Source: Methylobacterium haplocladii (GTDB lineage: Bacteria > Pseudomonadota > Alphaproteobacteria > Rhizobiales > Beijerinckiaceae). Taken from it: a stretch of DNA of 64,000 nt. Positions 1-8,509 of the stretch are shown here, one piece after another (the stretch's first letter is position 1; every line of letters starts with the position of its first letter). Under the pieces are notes generated by a model. That model saw only the letters and a list, made by a program, of their open reading frames with translations. It was not told the DNA's origin and did not search any database. The stretch lies in contig NZ_BJZT01000041.1 in the NCBI RefSeq assembly GCF_007992175.1, forward strand, positions 1-64,000, given 5' to 3'. A program made the position numbers and the translations under genes.

Positions 1-261
1 ACCTAGCGACCATCCGCCCAAGCCCCCCGCCTGACGAGGGATCTGGACCTTGGCAGCGCGTTGCGGGATCAATGTGGAACTGACGGCCTTCCGCAACCGC
101 TTCTCACGACCCGCGTCGCGGACCTCGCCGAGGCGGGCGCCTTCCGGTAGGCAGCGCGTGGCCATGATGGTCTGGTTCCTGTGCCCGGATCGGTTTGGGA
201 TCAGGCCGGCGCGGCTCCGAGAGGCGTTTGTCCCGCTACGTCCGACTAGCCGGGGGCGCGT
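1..261. other. Window edge, no supported gene
   Basis: No convincing coding region was found here. An open frame runs rightward from position 50, but it is Arg/Pro-rich, has no recognisable motif and no ribosome binding site, and runs into the 3' end of the leftward methyltransferase gene. Confidence 0.4.
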
Positions 262-951
262 TCAAGCCTTCCGCAACAGGGCAATGGACTGGCCCAGCAC
301 CTCCCCGGACGGCCAGGGTGCGGCAGAGCCGTCAATGAACGCGACCGAGGCGTAGCCGAGCCGCTCCGCCCAGAGCGTGATCTGGTTGCGCTCCGTGAAC
401 TGGTTGATGTGCGGCGTCGTGCTGGTGCGCTGCTGCTCCACCGTTTGGGTGAAGACCTCCCAGTGCGACCCCATGGCGAATTCGAGGAACGAGCACACCA
501 CCATCCCGCCGGGCTTGAGGCAGCGCAGCATCTCTTCGAGGTAGAGATAGGTCTCGGTGTGCAGGAGGTGTGTGAAGATGCTGAAGGCCGCAACGTAGTC
601 GATCGAAGCGGTGTCCACCGGCAGCGTCAGCGTCGGGTTCAGCGCGAAGCGGTACGCGGCCGGGCAGCGCGTGCGGGCATAGTCGATCAGCGGCTTCACC
701 ACGTCGAGGCCGAGATAGTCGATCTGAACCTCGCGGGCGAGGCTCACGGCGAGGCGTCCGCTGCCGCAGCCGAAATCGACTAGACGGTGCCCGTCCCGCA
801 AGCCCGCATGGCGCATGATCGCGCACTCGACGCGGCCGATCTCCTCGTATTTGCCGCCGACGGCGATGCTCATCGCCTCGTCGATGGGATGGTGCCGCAT
901 GAGCAGTTGGACGTAGCGCTCGTAATCTTCGACGAAGTGGAATTTCGCCAT
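262..951 (-). CDS. Class I SAM-dependent methyltransferase
   Basis: A 229-aa protein with a Rossmann-type methyltransferase core. The SAM-binding motif I is VDFGCGSGRL near residue 67, an acidic residue follows in LGLDVVKP, and the motif IV/post-I region reads IDYVAAFSIFTHL. ThePattern LRCLKPGGMVVCSFLEF is the usual strand beta-5 region. The substrate cannot be told from sequence; the family methylates small molecules, lipids, quinones or sugars. The ATG at 951 begins MAKFHFVEDYER. The frame stays open upstream, but that extension is low-complexity Arg/Ser and is the shadow of mutL on the other strand. The gene is divergent from mutL with about 184 bp between the starts. It is probably cytosolic. 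Confidence 0.8.
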   Translation of the reverse strand: MAKFHFVEDYERYVQLLMRHHPIDEAMSIAVGGKYEEIGRVECAIMRHAGLRDGHRLVDFGCGSGRLAVSLAREVQIDYLGLDVVKPLIDYARTRCPAAYRFALNPTLTLPVDTASIDYVAAFSIFTHLLHTETYLYLEEMLRCLKPGGMVVCSFLEFAMGSHWEVFTQTVEQQRTSTTPHINQFTERNQITLWAERLGYASVAFIDGSAAPWPSGEVLGQSIALLRKA

Positions 952-1135
952 TGCTGGCGCGCCTCTCGGAATGTCGATCCGCGCCCGGCGCAGGCCTGAC
1001 GGGTCTCGGGGATCGGTTCCTCTCGCATGATGGGGACGGTGTGTCAGCATGGCGGTGGCAGCAGCGTTGTACCCGGTCCAGCCTCGTCCTTGTCCTTTGA
1101 GGCCGCGCGGGGAGGGGCTATGGTCGTCGCCGATC

Positions 1136-3055
1136 ATGTCAGCCCCCCTCGACCTCCTGCCTTCGCATGCATCCGTGCGCCGCCTCGACTCCATCCTCGT
1201 CGACCGGATCGCGGCGGGCGAGGTGGTCGAGCGGCCGGCCTCCGTCGTCAAGGAGCTCGTCGAGAATGCCATCGATGCCGGTGCCGTGAGCATCGAGGTG
1301 GCGATCGAAGCGGGTGGCCGGCGGCTGATCCGGGTGATCGACGACGGCCACGGCATGGGACCCGAGGACCTCGACTTAGCCGTCGAGCGCCACGCCACCT
1401 CGAAGTTGCCCGACGGCGATCTCGGCCGGATCGTCTCGCTCGGGTTCCGCGGCGAGGCGCTGCCCTCGATCGGCGCGGTGGCGCGTCTCGCGATCACCTC
1501 GCGCCGGGCCGAGGACCGCGCGGGCACGAACCTCGTAGTCGATGCCGGGATCAAGGCCACCCTGCGCCCGGCCTCCGGCCCGCGCGGCACCCGCATCGAG
1601 GTCACCGACCTGTTCTCTGCCACCCCGGCGCGGCTCAAGTTCCTCAAATCCGACCGGGCCGAGACGGCCGCCATCTCGGAGATCTTGCGGCGGCTGGCGG
1701 TGGCGCAGCCTGGCATCCGCTTCACGCTCCGCACCGAGAACGGCAACCCCACGGTGTTTCCCGCCGAGAGCGAGCCGGGGCCGGCGGCTTTCCTGCGCCG
1801 GCTCGGTGCGGTGCTCGGGGTCGATTTCCCACCGAACGCCGTGCCCCTCGCGCTCGCCCGCGAAGGCTTCTCGCTCGAGGGCCATATCGGCCTGCCGACC
1901 TTCCACCGGGGGACTGCGAGCCACATCCATTTCTGCGTCAACGGCCGCCCGGTGCGCGACCGGCTGCTGCTCGGCGCGGTGCGCGGGGCCTATGCCGACA
2001 CCATGAGCGCCGACCGTCATCCGGTGCTGGCGCTCGCCCTCGCCTGTGCGCCGGACCTCGTCGACGTCAACGTGCATCCGGCGAAGACCGAAGTGCGCTT
2101 CCGCGATCCGGGACTGGTGCGCGCCCTCGTCGTCAGCGCGATCCACGAGAGCCTGCGCCGGGTCGGCGCGCGATCGAGCACCACCGGCGCGGCCCGCACC
2201 CTCGACGCCCTGCGGCCCGGCGGGGCAGGGGGCTTCTCGCTGCATTCGGGCGCCGCGGCCTATCCCCGCCCGGCCGGTGCCGACACGTACCGCGTCGCGA
2301 CGCCCTCTTTCGCCGCGCCGGCGGGCTGGCGCGCGCCGGATCGGGACCGGAGCGGCTTCTCGGACACGCCGCAGGCGTCCTTCGCCGCCGAGTTCGTTCC
2401 GCCCGGCGCCGATTCGCGCGCGAGTGCGGAGCCGCAGGAGCCGGTCTCCGACCACCCGCTCGGTGCCGCCCGCGCCCAGCTCCACGAGACCTATATCGTC
2501 GCCCAGACGACGGACGGCATCGTCATCGTCGACCAGCACGCGGCACATGAGCGGCTGGTCTACGAGCGGCTGAAGCGCGAGCGCGCGGAGGGCGGTGTCG
2601 CGCGCCAGGGGCTGCTGATCCCGGACGTCGTCGAGATGGCACCGGCCGAGGCCGACCGGCTGATCGCGGCGGCGGAGGATCTGGAACGCCTCGGCCTGAC
2701 GCTGGAGGCGTTCGGGCCGGGCGCAGTGCTGGTGCGGGCGGTCCCCTCCGCCCTCAGCGGCGGCTCGGTGAAGAACCTCGTCCTCGACGTCCTCGACGCG
2801 CTGGACGCGAGCGGCGTGGAGGAGGGCGGTCTCGTCGGCACCGGCGACCCGCTGTCCCGGCGCCTCGACGCGATCCTCTCGCGCATGAGCTGCCACGGCT
2901 CGATCCGGGCCGGGCGGCGCCTGCGCGCCGAGGAGATGAACGCGCTGCTGCGCGAGATGGAGGCCACCGAGAATTCCGGCCAGTGCAACCACGGCCGCCC
3001 GACCTTCGTGACGCTGAAGCTCTCCGACATCGAGCGCCTGTTCGGCCGCCGCTAG
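1136..3055 (+). CDS. mutL: DNA mismatch repair protein MutL
   Basis: A 639-aa MutL. The N-terminal GHKL ATPase carries ELVENAIDAGA (catalytic Glu about residue 40, Mg-binding Asn about 44), DDGHGMG (69-74) and GFRGEAL (103-109). A low-complexity linker of about 340-450 follows, and then the C-terminal dimerisation domain. That domain contains DQHAAHERLVYE near residue 466, which fits the DQHA(X)2E(X)4E endonuclease motif of MutL proteins from bacteria without MutH. It also has SCHGSIRAG and CNHGRPT. MutL therefore probably nicks the nascent strand itself after MutS binds a mismatch. The ATG at 1136 is preferred because the residues before it are non-conserved and the family begins just ahead of the RLDSILVDRIAAGEV helix. 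Confidence 0.97.
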   Translation: MSAPLDLLPSHASVRRLDSILVDRIAAGEVVERPASVVKELVENAIDAGAVSIEVAIEAGGRRLIRVIDDGHGMGPEDLDLAVERHATSKLPDGDLGRIVSLGFRGEALPSIGAVARLAITSRRAEDRAGTNLVVDAGIKATLRPASGPRGTRIEVTDLFSATPARLKFLKSDRAETAAISEILRRLAVAQPGIRFTLRTENGNPTVFPAESEPGPAAFLRRLGAVLGVDFPPNAVPLALAREGFSLEGHIGLPTFHRGTASHIHFCVNGRPVRDRLLLGAVRGAYADTMSADRHPVLALALACAPDLVDVNVHPAKTEVRFRDPGLVRALVVSAIHESLRRVGARSSTTGAARTLDALRPGGAGGFSLHSGAAAYPRPAGADTYRVATPSFAAPAGWRAPDRDRSGFSDTPQASFAAEFVPPGADSRASAEPQEPVSDHPLGAARAQLHETYIVAQTTDGIVIVDQHAAHERLVYERLKRERAEGGVARQGLLIPDVVEMAPAEADRLIAAAEDLERLGLTLEAFGPGAVLVRAVPSALSGGSVKNLVLDVLDALDASGVEEGGLVGTGDPLSRRLDAILSRMSCHGSIRAGRRLRAEEMNALLREMEATENSGQCNHGRPTFVTLKLSDIERLFGRR

Positions 3056-3077
3056 ACGGGCCGTGCCTCCGGCCCGT
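3056..3077 (+). terminator. Hairpin after mutL
   Basis: Eight-base arms (ACGGGCCG and CGGCCCGT) flank a 6-nt loop directly after the mutL stop codon. There is no T-run behind it, so it may stabilise the mRNA end or be a weak terminator rather than a strong intrinsic one. Confidence 0.35.
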
Positions 3078-3203
3078 GCCGCAGCGCGGGCGTTTTCCTC
3101 GGGCGCGAATTCGGTCTAAACCCCGCCCCCGCACCGCGACACGAAACTCCGGAAAACCGCTTACCTGCCGCGTTCGCAGGAGTGAGCAAGGATCTCGAAA
3201 ACA

Positions 3204-5231
3204 ATGCCCATCCTGACATTCCCCGACGGCAACACGCGCGCTTTCGAAGAGGCCGTGACCGGGCGCGCCGTGGTCGAAGGCATCGCCAAGTCGCTGGCGA
3301 AGCGCACCGTCGCCATGGCGCTCGATGGCGTCGTCACCGATCTCGGCGACACGATCGAGCGGGATGCCGCCATCGAGTTCCTGGGCCGCGACGACCCGCG
3401 CGCGCTGGAGCTGATCCGCCACGACACCGCGCACGTGCTGGCCGAGGCGGTGCAGGCCCTGTGGCCGGGCACGCAGGTCACGATCGGCCCGGTGATCGAG
3501 AACGGCTTCTACTACGACTTCGCCAAGGACGAGCCGTTCACGCCCGAGGACTTTCCGACGATCGAAGCGAAGATGCGCGAGATCATTTCGCGCGACGCCC
3601 CATTCACTCGCGAAATCTGGAAGCGCGACGACGTCAGACAGCTCTTCGCCGACCGGGGCGAGGCCTACAAGGTCGAGCTGGTCGATGCGATCGCAGTCGG
3701 CGAGGACCTGAAGATCTACCGCCAGGGCGAGTGGTTCGATCTCTGCCGCGGCCCTCACATGACCTCGACGGGCAAGATCGGCACGGCCTTCAAGCTGATG
3801 AAGGTTGCGGGCGCCTATTGGCGGGGCGATTCCAACAACCCGATGCTGACGCGCATCTACGGCACGGCCTGGGCCACCAAGGAAGACCTAGACGCCTATC
3901 TCCACCGCCTGGAGGAGGCCGAGCGCCGCGACCACCGTCGCCTGGGACGCGAGATGGATCTGTTCCACTTCCAGGAGGAGGGACCGGGCGTCGTGTTCTG
4001 GCACGCCAAGGGCTGGACGATCTTCCAGGAGCTCATCGCCTACATGCGCCGCCGCCTGAAGGGTGAGTACCAGGAGGTCAACGCCCCGCAGATCCTCGAC
4101 AAGGCGCTTTGGGAGACCTCTGGCCACTGGGACTGGTACCGCGAGAACATGTTCGCGGCCCAATCCGCCGGGGATGAGGCCGAGGACAAGCGTTGGTTCG
4201 CGTTAAAGCCCATGAACTGCCCGGGACACGTGCAGATCTTCAAGCACGGCCTGAAATCCTACCGGGACTTGCCGCTGCGCATGGCCGAGTTCGGCGTGGT
4301 CCACCGCTACGAACCGTCCGGCGCCATGCACGGACTGATGCGCGTGCGCGGGTTCACGCAGGACGACGCGCACGTGTTCTGCACCGAGGACCAGCTCGCC
4401 GACGAGTGCCTGAAGATCAACGACCTGATCCTCTCGACCTACGCGGATTTCGGCTTCGACCGCATCGTCGTGAAGCTCTCGACGCGGCCGGAGAAGCGCG
4501 TCGGCTCGGACGCGCTCTGGGATCATGCCGAGGCGGTGATGACACGCGTGCTCGCGCAGATCGAGGAGCAGTCGAATGGGCGCATCACCACGGCGGTGAA
4601 CCCGGGGGAGGGCGCCTTCTACGGCCCGAAATTCGAGTACGTGCTGCGCGACGCCATCGGCCGCGACTGGCAATGCGGCACGACGCAGGTCGATTTCAAC
4701 CTGCCGGAGCGCTTCGGCGCCTTCTACATCGACGGCGAGAGCAACAAGATTCCGCCGGTCATGGTCCACCGCGCCATCTGCGGCTCGATGGAGCGGTTCA
4801 CGGGCATCCTGATCGAGCATTTCGCGGGACATTTCCCGCTCTGGCTCTCGCCGGTACAGGTGGTCGTCGCCACGATCACGCAGGAGGCCGACGCCTATGC
4901 CCACGAGGTGATCCGCATGCTGCAGCGGGCGGGTCTCCGGGTCGAGGCGGACCTCAGAAACGAAAAGATCAACTACAAGGTCCGCGAGCACTCGCTCGCT
5001 AAGGTGCCGGTGCTGCTGGCGCTCGGCCGCCGCGAGGCCGAGGAGCGCACCGTCTCGATCCGCCGTCTCGGCAGCCAGCAGACACGGACGCTTTCATTGG
5101 CCGAGGCCGTCGCCTCCTTCGTGGACGAGGCGACGTCTCCCGATCTGCGTCGGGCGGAGGCCGTGATGGACTCGGTGCCGAGCGAGAATGTGACGCTCGA
5201 CGGGCACCACGAGGAGCGGGCGGCGCCATAG
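3204..5231 (+). CDS. thrS: Threonyl-tRNA synthetase
   Basis: A 675-aa class II synthetase that charges tRNA-Thr. Domains in order are an N-terminal TGS domain (1-62), the N2 editing domain with HDTAH (His73 and His77) and CRGPH, the catalytic core, and a C-terminal anticodon-binding domain after about residue 555. The core has the zinc ligands in NCPGH, DDAHVFC and MVHRAICGS, motif 2 around VVHRYEPSG, and motif 3 at the GSMERFTG block. Length is slightly above the E. coli enzyme, with a C-terminal tail of about 30 residues after the anticodon domain. The gene follows mutL in the same direction by 148 bp. The leader has no T-box, as expected outside Firmicutes. Confidence 0.98.
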   Translation: MPILTFPDGNTRAFEEAVTGRAVVEGIAKSLAKRTVAMALDGVVTDLGDTIERDAAIEFLGRDDPRALELIRHDTAHVLAEAVQALWPGTQVTIGPVIENGFYYDFAKDEPFTPEDFPTIEAKMREIISRDAPFTREIWKRDDVRQLFADRGEAYKVELVDAIAVGEDLKIYRQGEWFDLCRGPHMTSTGKIGTAFKLMKVAGAYWRGDSNNPMLTRIYGTAWATKEDLDAYLHRLEEAERRDHRRLGREMDLFHFQEEGPGVVFWHAKGWTIFQELIAYMRRRLKGEYQEVNAPQILDKALWETSGHWDWYRENMFAAQSAGDEAEDKRWFALKPMNCPGHVQIFKHGLKSYRDLPLRMAEFGVVHRYEPSGAMHGLMRVRGFTQDDAHVFCTEDQLADECLKINDLILSTYADFGFDRIVVKLSTRPEKRVGSDALWDHAEAVMTRVLAQIEEQSNGRITTAVNPGEGAFYGPKFEYVLRDAIGRDWQCGTTQVDFNLPERFGAFYIDGESNKIPPVMVHRAICGSMERFTGILIEHFAGHFPLWLSPVQVVVATITQEADAYAHEVIRMLQRAGLRVEADLRNEKINYKVREHSLAKVPVLLALGRREAEERTVSIRRLGSQQTRTLSLAEAVASFVDEATSPDLRRAEAVMDSVPSENVTLDGHHEERAAP

Positions 5232-5240
5232 GAACGGACT

Positions 5241-5271
5241 GGCGATGGTGGGGCTTCACCCCGCCATCGCC
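5241..5271. terminator. Bidirectional hairpin between thrS and MocR gene
   Basis: A 13-bp GC-rich stem with a single G-U type mismatch and a 5-nt loop lies between the two convergent genes. It overlaps the last codons of the leftward regulator gene. It lacks a long T-run, but position and symmetry suggest it ends transcription from both sides. Confidence 0.5.
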
Positions 5272-6674
5272 TGCTCCAACACGTCGAAAACCCGCTTCTC
5301 CGCGCATTGCGCCACGTTGAAGCGCAGATGGTCGGCGGCGTTCTGGCCGAGGCTGAAGACGTTGCCGGGCGCGAGCACGACGCCCTTGGCGAGCGCCCGG
5401 CGCGAGACTTCCGCCGCGTCGAGGCCGTTCGGCAAGCGAGCCCACAGGAACATCCCGGCGGTCGGCACGAAGGGGACGCTCAGCCCTGCCGCGGCAAGGC
5501 GCTTCAGCGTGGTCCCCCGGCATTCCGCCAGCCGGGTGCGGACCGATTCGAGGTGGTGCCGGTAGCTGCCGTCAACGAGGAAGCGGTGGATCAGGGCAGC
5601 CGAGAGGTGACTGTTGCTGAGGCAAACCGCGAGCTTGAGGTCGACGAGGCGCTCGACCCAGTCCGAGCGGATCGCGATCACCCCAATGCGGGCGGCGGCC
5701 GAGAGCGTCTTCGAGAAGCCGCCGATATGGATCACGCGATCGAGACCGTCGAAGCCGGCGAGACGCGGGCCGGGCTCGGCCTCGAAGTCGGCATAGATGT
5801 CGTCCTCGACGATCAGCGTGTCGTGGGCCTCGGCGAGCCGCAGGATCCGATGCACTGCGGCCGGGCCGAGCGAGGCGCCGTTCGGATTGTGGAGCCCGGA
5901 ATTCGTCAGGTAGAAGCGCGGCTTGTGCTCCCGCAGCGCCTGCTCGAAGGCGGCGAGATCCGGCCCGGCATCGCCGAACGGCACGCCGGCCACCTTGACC
6001 CGATGCGCCCGCAGCAGGGCGTGAAAGTTGAAGTAGCAGGGGTCGTCGACGAGCACCGTGTCACCGGGCTCCACCAGGAACCGGCAGATCAGATCGAGGG
6101 CGTGCGTCGCCGAATCGGTCAGCACGATCTGGTCGGGATGGGCGAGGATGCCGTGCTCGGTGAGTCTTCGGGCGAGTTGCTGGCGGAGCGGCGGGAGGCC
6201 CAGCGGCGTGTCGTAGCAGGTCAGGCTGGTTCCGCGGTCGCGGGCGATTTGGCGTGAGGCCCGGCGCAGGCCCTCCTCCGGCATCCAGTCGGGCGGCAGC
6301 CAGCCGCAGCCGGGCTTCAGCACGTCGTCGCCCGTCTCCAGCGATTGCCGGGCGATCCAGAGCGGATCGACCTCACGGTCCAGACGCGGACCGATTGCGG
6401 CGAGGCTGAGCGGCTGCGGCTTGCCGGCGACGTAGAAGCCGGAGCCCGGCCGCGAGACGATCGAGCCCTGGGCCAGCAGCCGGTCGTAGGCCTCCACCAC
6501 CGTGGATTTCGAGACCTGCATGGTCTCGGCAAAAGACCGCACCGAGGGCAGCCGAGCACCGGCCGCCATGGCGCGCCCGTCGATGCGCCGCTCGATCGCC
6601 GCCATCACGGCCTCGACGCGGGTCAGCCCCGGCTCGGCGAGAGTGGCCAGTGCACCGTCCGCCATCGCCGTCAT
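5256..6674 (-). CDS. MocR-type PLP-dependent transcriptional regulator
   Basis: A 472-aa fusion of an N-terminal GntR-type winged helix (LPSVRSFAETMQVSKSTVVEAYDRL, about residues 40-70) and a class I aminotransferase-like domain. The PLP lysine lies in GGFSKTLSA, with the supporting Asp/Tyr motifs VEDDIYADF and DDPCYFN. MocR proteins use PLP chemistry to sense amino-acid or vitamin-B6 metabolites and usually control a neighbouring gene. The start is ambiguous between 6674 (MTAMAD) and 6665 (MADGAL); the latter has GGGA about nine bases upstream. An 8-bp inverted repeat lies just upstream, between this gene and the divergent 40-aa membrane peptide, and is the likely operator. The effector is unknown. 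Confidence 0.9.
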   Translation of the reverse strand: MTAMADGALATLAEPGLTRVEAVMAAIERRIDGRAMAAGARLPSVRSFAETMQVSKSTVVEAYDRLLAQGSIVSRPGSGFYVAGKPQPLSLAAIGPRLDREVDPLWIARQSLETGDDVLKPGCGWLPPDWMPEEGLRRASRQIARDRGTSLTCYDTPLGLPPLRQQLARRLTEHGILAHPDQIVLTDSATHALDLICRFLVEPGDTVLVDDPCYFNFHALLRAHRVKVAGVPFGDAGPDLAAFEQALREHKPRFYLTNSGLHNPNGASLGPAAVHRILRLAEAHDTLIVEDDIYADFEAEPGPRLAGFDGLDRVIHIGGFSKTLSAAARIGVIAIRSDWVERLVDLKLAVCLSNSHLSAALIHRFLVDGSYRHHLESVRTRLAECRGTTLKRLAAAGLSVPFVPTAGMFLWARLPNGLDAAEVSRRALAKGVVLAPGNVFSLGQNAADHLRFNVAQCAEKRVFDVLEQAMAG

Positions 6675-6693
6675 TCCCACATCGCGTCGACGA

Positions 6694-6719
6694 CTGTACG
6701 GACATTTGTCCCGTACAGT
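6694..6719. promoter_or_regulatory. Inverted repeat, probable MocR operator
   Basis: CTGTACGG and CCGTACAG form perfect 8-base arms around a 9-base spacer, about 20-45 bp upstream of the MocR gene start and about 90 bp before the divergent small gene. Position and symmetry fit an operator for autoregulation or for the divergent gene. Binding is inferred. Confidence 0.5.
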
Positions 6720-6806
6720 TTGGTCGAATCGTACTGCAACCGTGCCTGTCGGGAAAGGTGCAGTAGCGGCATGGTCCGGTCGTCGACGAACGACAGGAGA
6801 TGAATC

Positions 6807-6929
6807 GTGACACCTACCGACGCCAATTCTGCCGGACGCAGCGCCTGGGTCGCCCGGCGCCTCGCCGACGTTCTGATCCTCGCCGCCGGCATCGCGCTGG
6901 CGCTGCCGCTGATCGTCCCGTTTTCGTAG
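6807..6929 (+). CDS. Small single-pass membrane peptide, 40 aa
   Basis: A short gene starting with GTG and preceded by AGGAG seven bases upstream. The product has a polar, basic N-terminus (TPTDANSAGRSAWVARR) followed by one hydrophobic helix of about 20 residues, LADVLILAAGIALALPLIVP, and then ends. The topology suggests an inner-membrane peptide with the N-terminus in the cytosol. It is divergent from the MocR regulator and shares its control region, so it may be the regulator's target. No family was recognised. An overlapping frame from the ATG at 6801 gives an Arg-rich product and is less likely. Confidence 0.6.
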   Translation: MTPTDANSAGRSAWVARRLADVLILAAGIALALPLIVPFS

Positions 6930-7014
6930 GGTGAGCGCTGCGAGCGCCCGCGCCCTTCCGAACCCGAGTCTTACGGGGGCGGTCGAGCCCGAAGCGTCGG
7001 CCGCCTCTTCGATG

Positions 7015-7026
7015 TGGAACGTTCCA
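7015..7026. promoter_or_regulatory. Perfect 12-bp palindrome TGGAACGTTCCA
   Basis: The palindrome lies in the 170-bp gap between the small membrane peptide gene and the convergent exported-protein operon. It is downstream of both, so it may be incidental. Palindromes of this type can serve as regulator sites. Confidence 0.25.
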
Positions 7027-7100
7027 ATCGAAGACCTCATCGAAATTTCGATCGTCGGCGCGTTACGGCCCGGCGGCAGCGCTCTCGTTTGCCTCGAACT

Positions 7101-7487
7101 CTACTCGGCCGCGCAATTAGCCCGGTGCAGGTCGAGCACCCGTTGCATCGCCTGATAACGCGCCGTGCTCGATGGATTTCGCAGCTCGGGCGCGTCCGGG
7201 AGGATGCCGCCGAAGCCCATCGACAGATCGGCCACGAAGGGGCGCGGACCCGTATGTGCGCCCATACGGTTGGTGGCGTCGACCGCACCGCAGAGCGCCC
7301 CGGACCGCCCCTGCCGCAACTGCGCATAGAGGGCCGAAGCGGGGTCCTTCATGCCCTTGCCGATGAGCGCGAAGACGGCCTTGGCGTCCTCCGCGCCGAC
7401 GGCGGAGTCCGAGCCGTCGGTCACGGACTGGGCCAATGCGGGCGCAGCGCCGAGCAGGGCAGCCGTCAGAAGAAGGGGGGCTTTCAC
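7101..7487 (-). CDS. Exported protein of unknown function
   Basis: A 128-aa product with a clear Sec signal peptide (MKAPLLLTAALLGAAPALAQ, cleavage after ALAQ). The mature part of about 108 residues has two cysteines, LCGAVDATN and the C-terminal NCAAE, which could form a disulphide in the periplasm. The segment VFALIGKGMKDPASALYAQLRQG fits a widespread but uncharacterised pattern of small exported proteins. The start codon overlaps the stop of the upstream gene by 4 bp (ATGA), so the two are translationally coupled and probably act in the same compartment. Confidence 0.8.
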   Translation of the reverse strand: MKAPLLLTAALLGAAPALAQSVTDGSDSAVGAEDAKAVFALIGKGMKDPASALYAQLRQGRSGALCGAVDATNRMGAHTGPRPFVADLSMGFGGILPDAPELRNPSSTARYQAMQRVLDLHRANCAAE

Positions 7488-8404
7488 GACGCCTTCGCCA
7501 CCACTTCGATGTCCCGGTCCATGCCGCTCTCGACCTTGAACTCGCGGGTGAACACCTGCCCCTCATGACGGGCGATCAGGACGTAGTCGCCCTCGGCCAA
7601 CGTCACCGAGGGAAAGGCGCCGATCGCCTCGCGGATGGTGTCGCCGCCGGGCGTCAGCACGCTGAAGGCAGTGCCGGCGAAGGCCTCGGAGCCGGGGGCG
7701 GCGACGAGCTTCAGGGTCACGGTGGCGGCGCGGTGGTTCAGCGTCGCGTCGGTGACCTTGGCGTTCTCGACCTTGAGGTCGGCGCGCTGGATCGCGTTCG
7801 ATTCCCCGTAGGTCGAGACCACGTGATAGGTGCCCTCCGGCAGCCGTACGACCTCACCCGCCTTGACGCCGCTCCGCACGAGACGGCCTTCCGAGTTGGT
7901 GCCGATGGGCACGAAGATCGAGAAGGCGAGCTGGGCCGGGGCGATCTTCTGGTCGCCGATCGCCCCCGAGAGCTTGAGTGCCCCGGCGCTCACCTTCAGG
8001 TCCTCGCTCGCCGGCGAGCCCGACATGGTCAGCCGCTTGGAGGCGCTGGCGAAACCGTAGGTGACGGTGGCGACGTAGCTGCCGGGCGCGAGCTTGAAGC
8101 TCGGCGTCGGATCGCTGGAGCGGGCGACGATCGCCGGCCTGCCGGCCATACCGCGATCCTCGTAGACCCGCCAGGCCAGCCCCGAACGCAGCGGCTGGCT
8201 GCTGCCGGCGAGGGTTGCGGAGAGGGACAGGTCGGCCTCGCTCTCGGCAGGCGCGGGCTGCGGCAGCATCGGGCTGGTGATGCCGGGCGAGGGAAGGGGG
8301 CCTCCGACGGGGTTGGCGAAGGGATCGGCTGTCTGTGCGCGACCGGCCCCCGGCAGCAGCGCCATGAGCAGCAGGAAAGCGCCCCTCGTTCCTCCGATCC
8401 TCAT
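7484..8404 (-). CDS. Exported protein with three repeated beta modules
   Basis: A 306-aa protein with a signal peptide ending near GAGRAQ (about residue 24) and a Pro-rich linker. Three similar modules of about 75 residues follow. Each ends in the pattern L-x-x-G-x-Y-x-x-x-x-x-Y/H: LAPGSYVATVTYG, LPEGTYHVVSTYG and LAEGDYVLIARHE. This spacing is typical of Ig-like or carboxypeptidase-regulatory-like beta sandwiches of exported proteins, often with binding or structural roles. It is first in a two-gene operon with the 128-aa exported protein. No enzyme motif is visible. Confidence 0.8.
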   Translation of the reverse strand: MRIGGTRGAFLLLMALLPGAGRAQTADPFANPVGGPLPSPGITSPMLPQPAPAESEADLSLSATLAGSSQPLRSGLAWRVYEDRGMAGRPAIVARSSDPTPSFKLAPGSYVATVTYGFASASKRLTMSGSPASEDLKVSAGALKLSGAIGDQKIAPAQLAFSIFVPIGTNSEGRLVRSGVKAGEVVRLPEGTYHVVSTYGESNAIQRADLKVENAKVTDATLNHRAATVTLKLVAAPGSEAFAGTAFSVLTPGGDTIREAIGAFPSVTLAEGDYVLIARHEGQVFTREFKVESGMDRDIEVVAKAS

Positions 8405-8509
8405 TCATGACTCCATAGGCCGCGACGGTCGGCCCAACCGTGTCATACCCCGAGGCTTCTGAGTTCGGACCATGGCGGCGAAATGGCGCTGCCGCGCCGA
8501 ATCGCAGCC

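Noticed and set aside
50..355. Rightward 101-codon open frame at the window edge
   Set aside because: Arg/Pro/Ser-rich composition typical of antisense frames in GC-rich DNA, no ribosome site, no motif, and it overlaps the 3' end of the methyltransferase gene.
3078..3203. Possible riboswitch or attenuator in the thrS leader
   Set aside because: No T-box consensus or attenuator-like alternative hairpins with a T-run could be seen.
6801..6926. Alternative ATG frame overlapping the 40-aa membrane peptide
   Set aside because: It encodes an Arg/Pro-rich product without structure, while the GTG frame gives a clean membrane helix with correct ribosome spacing.
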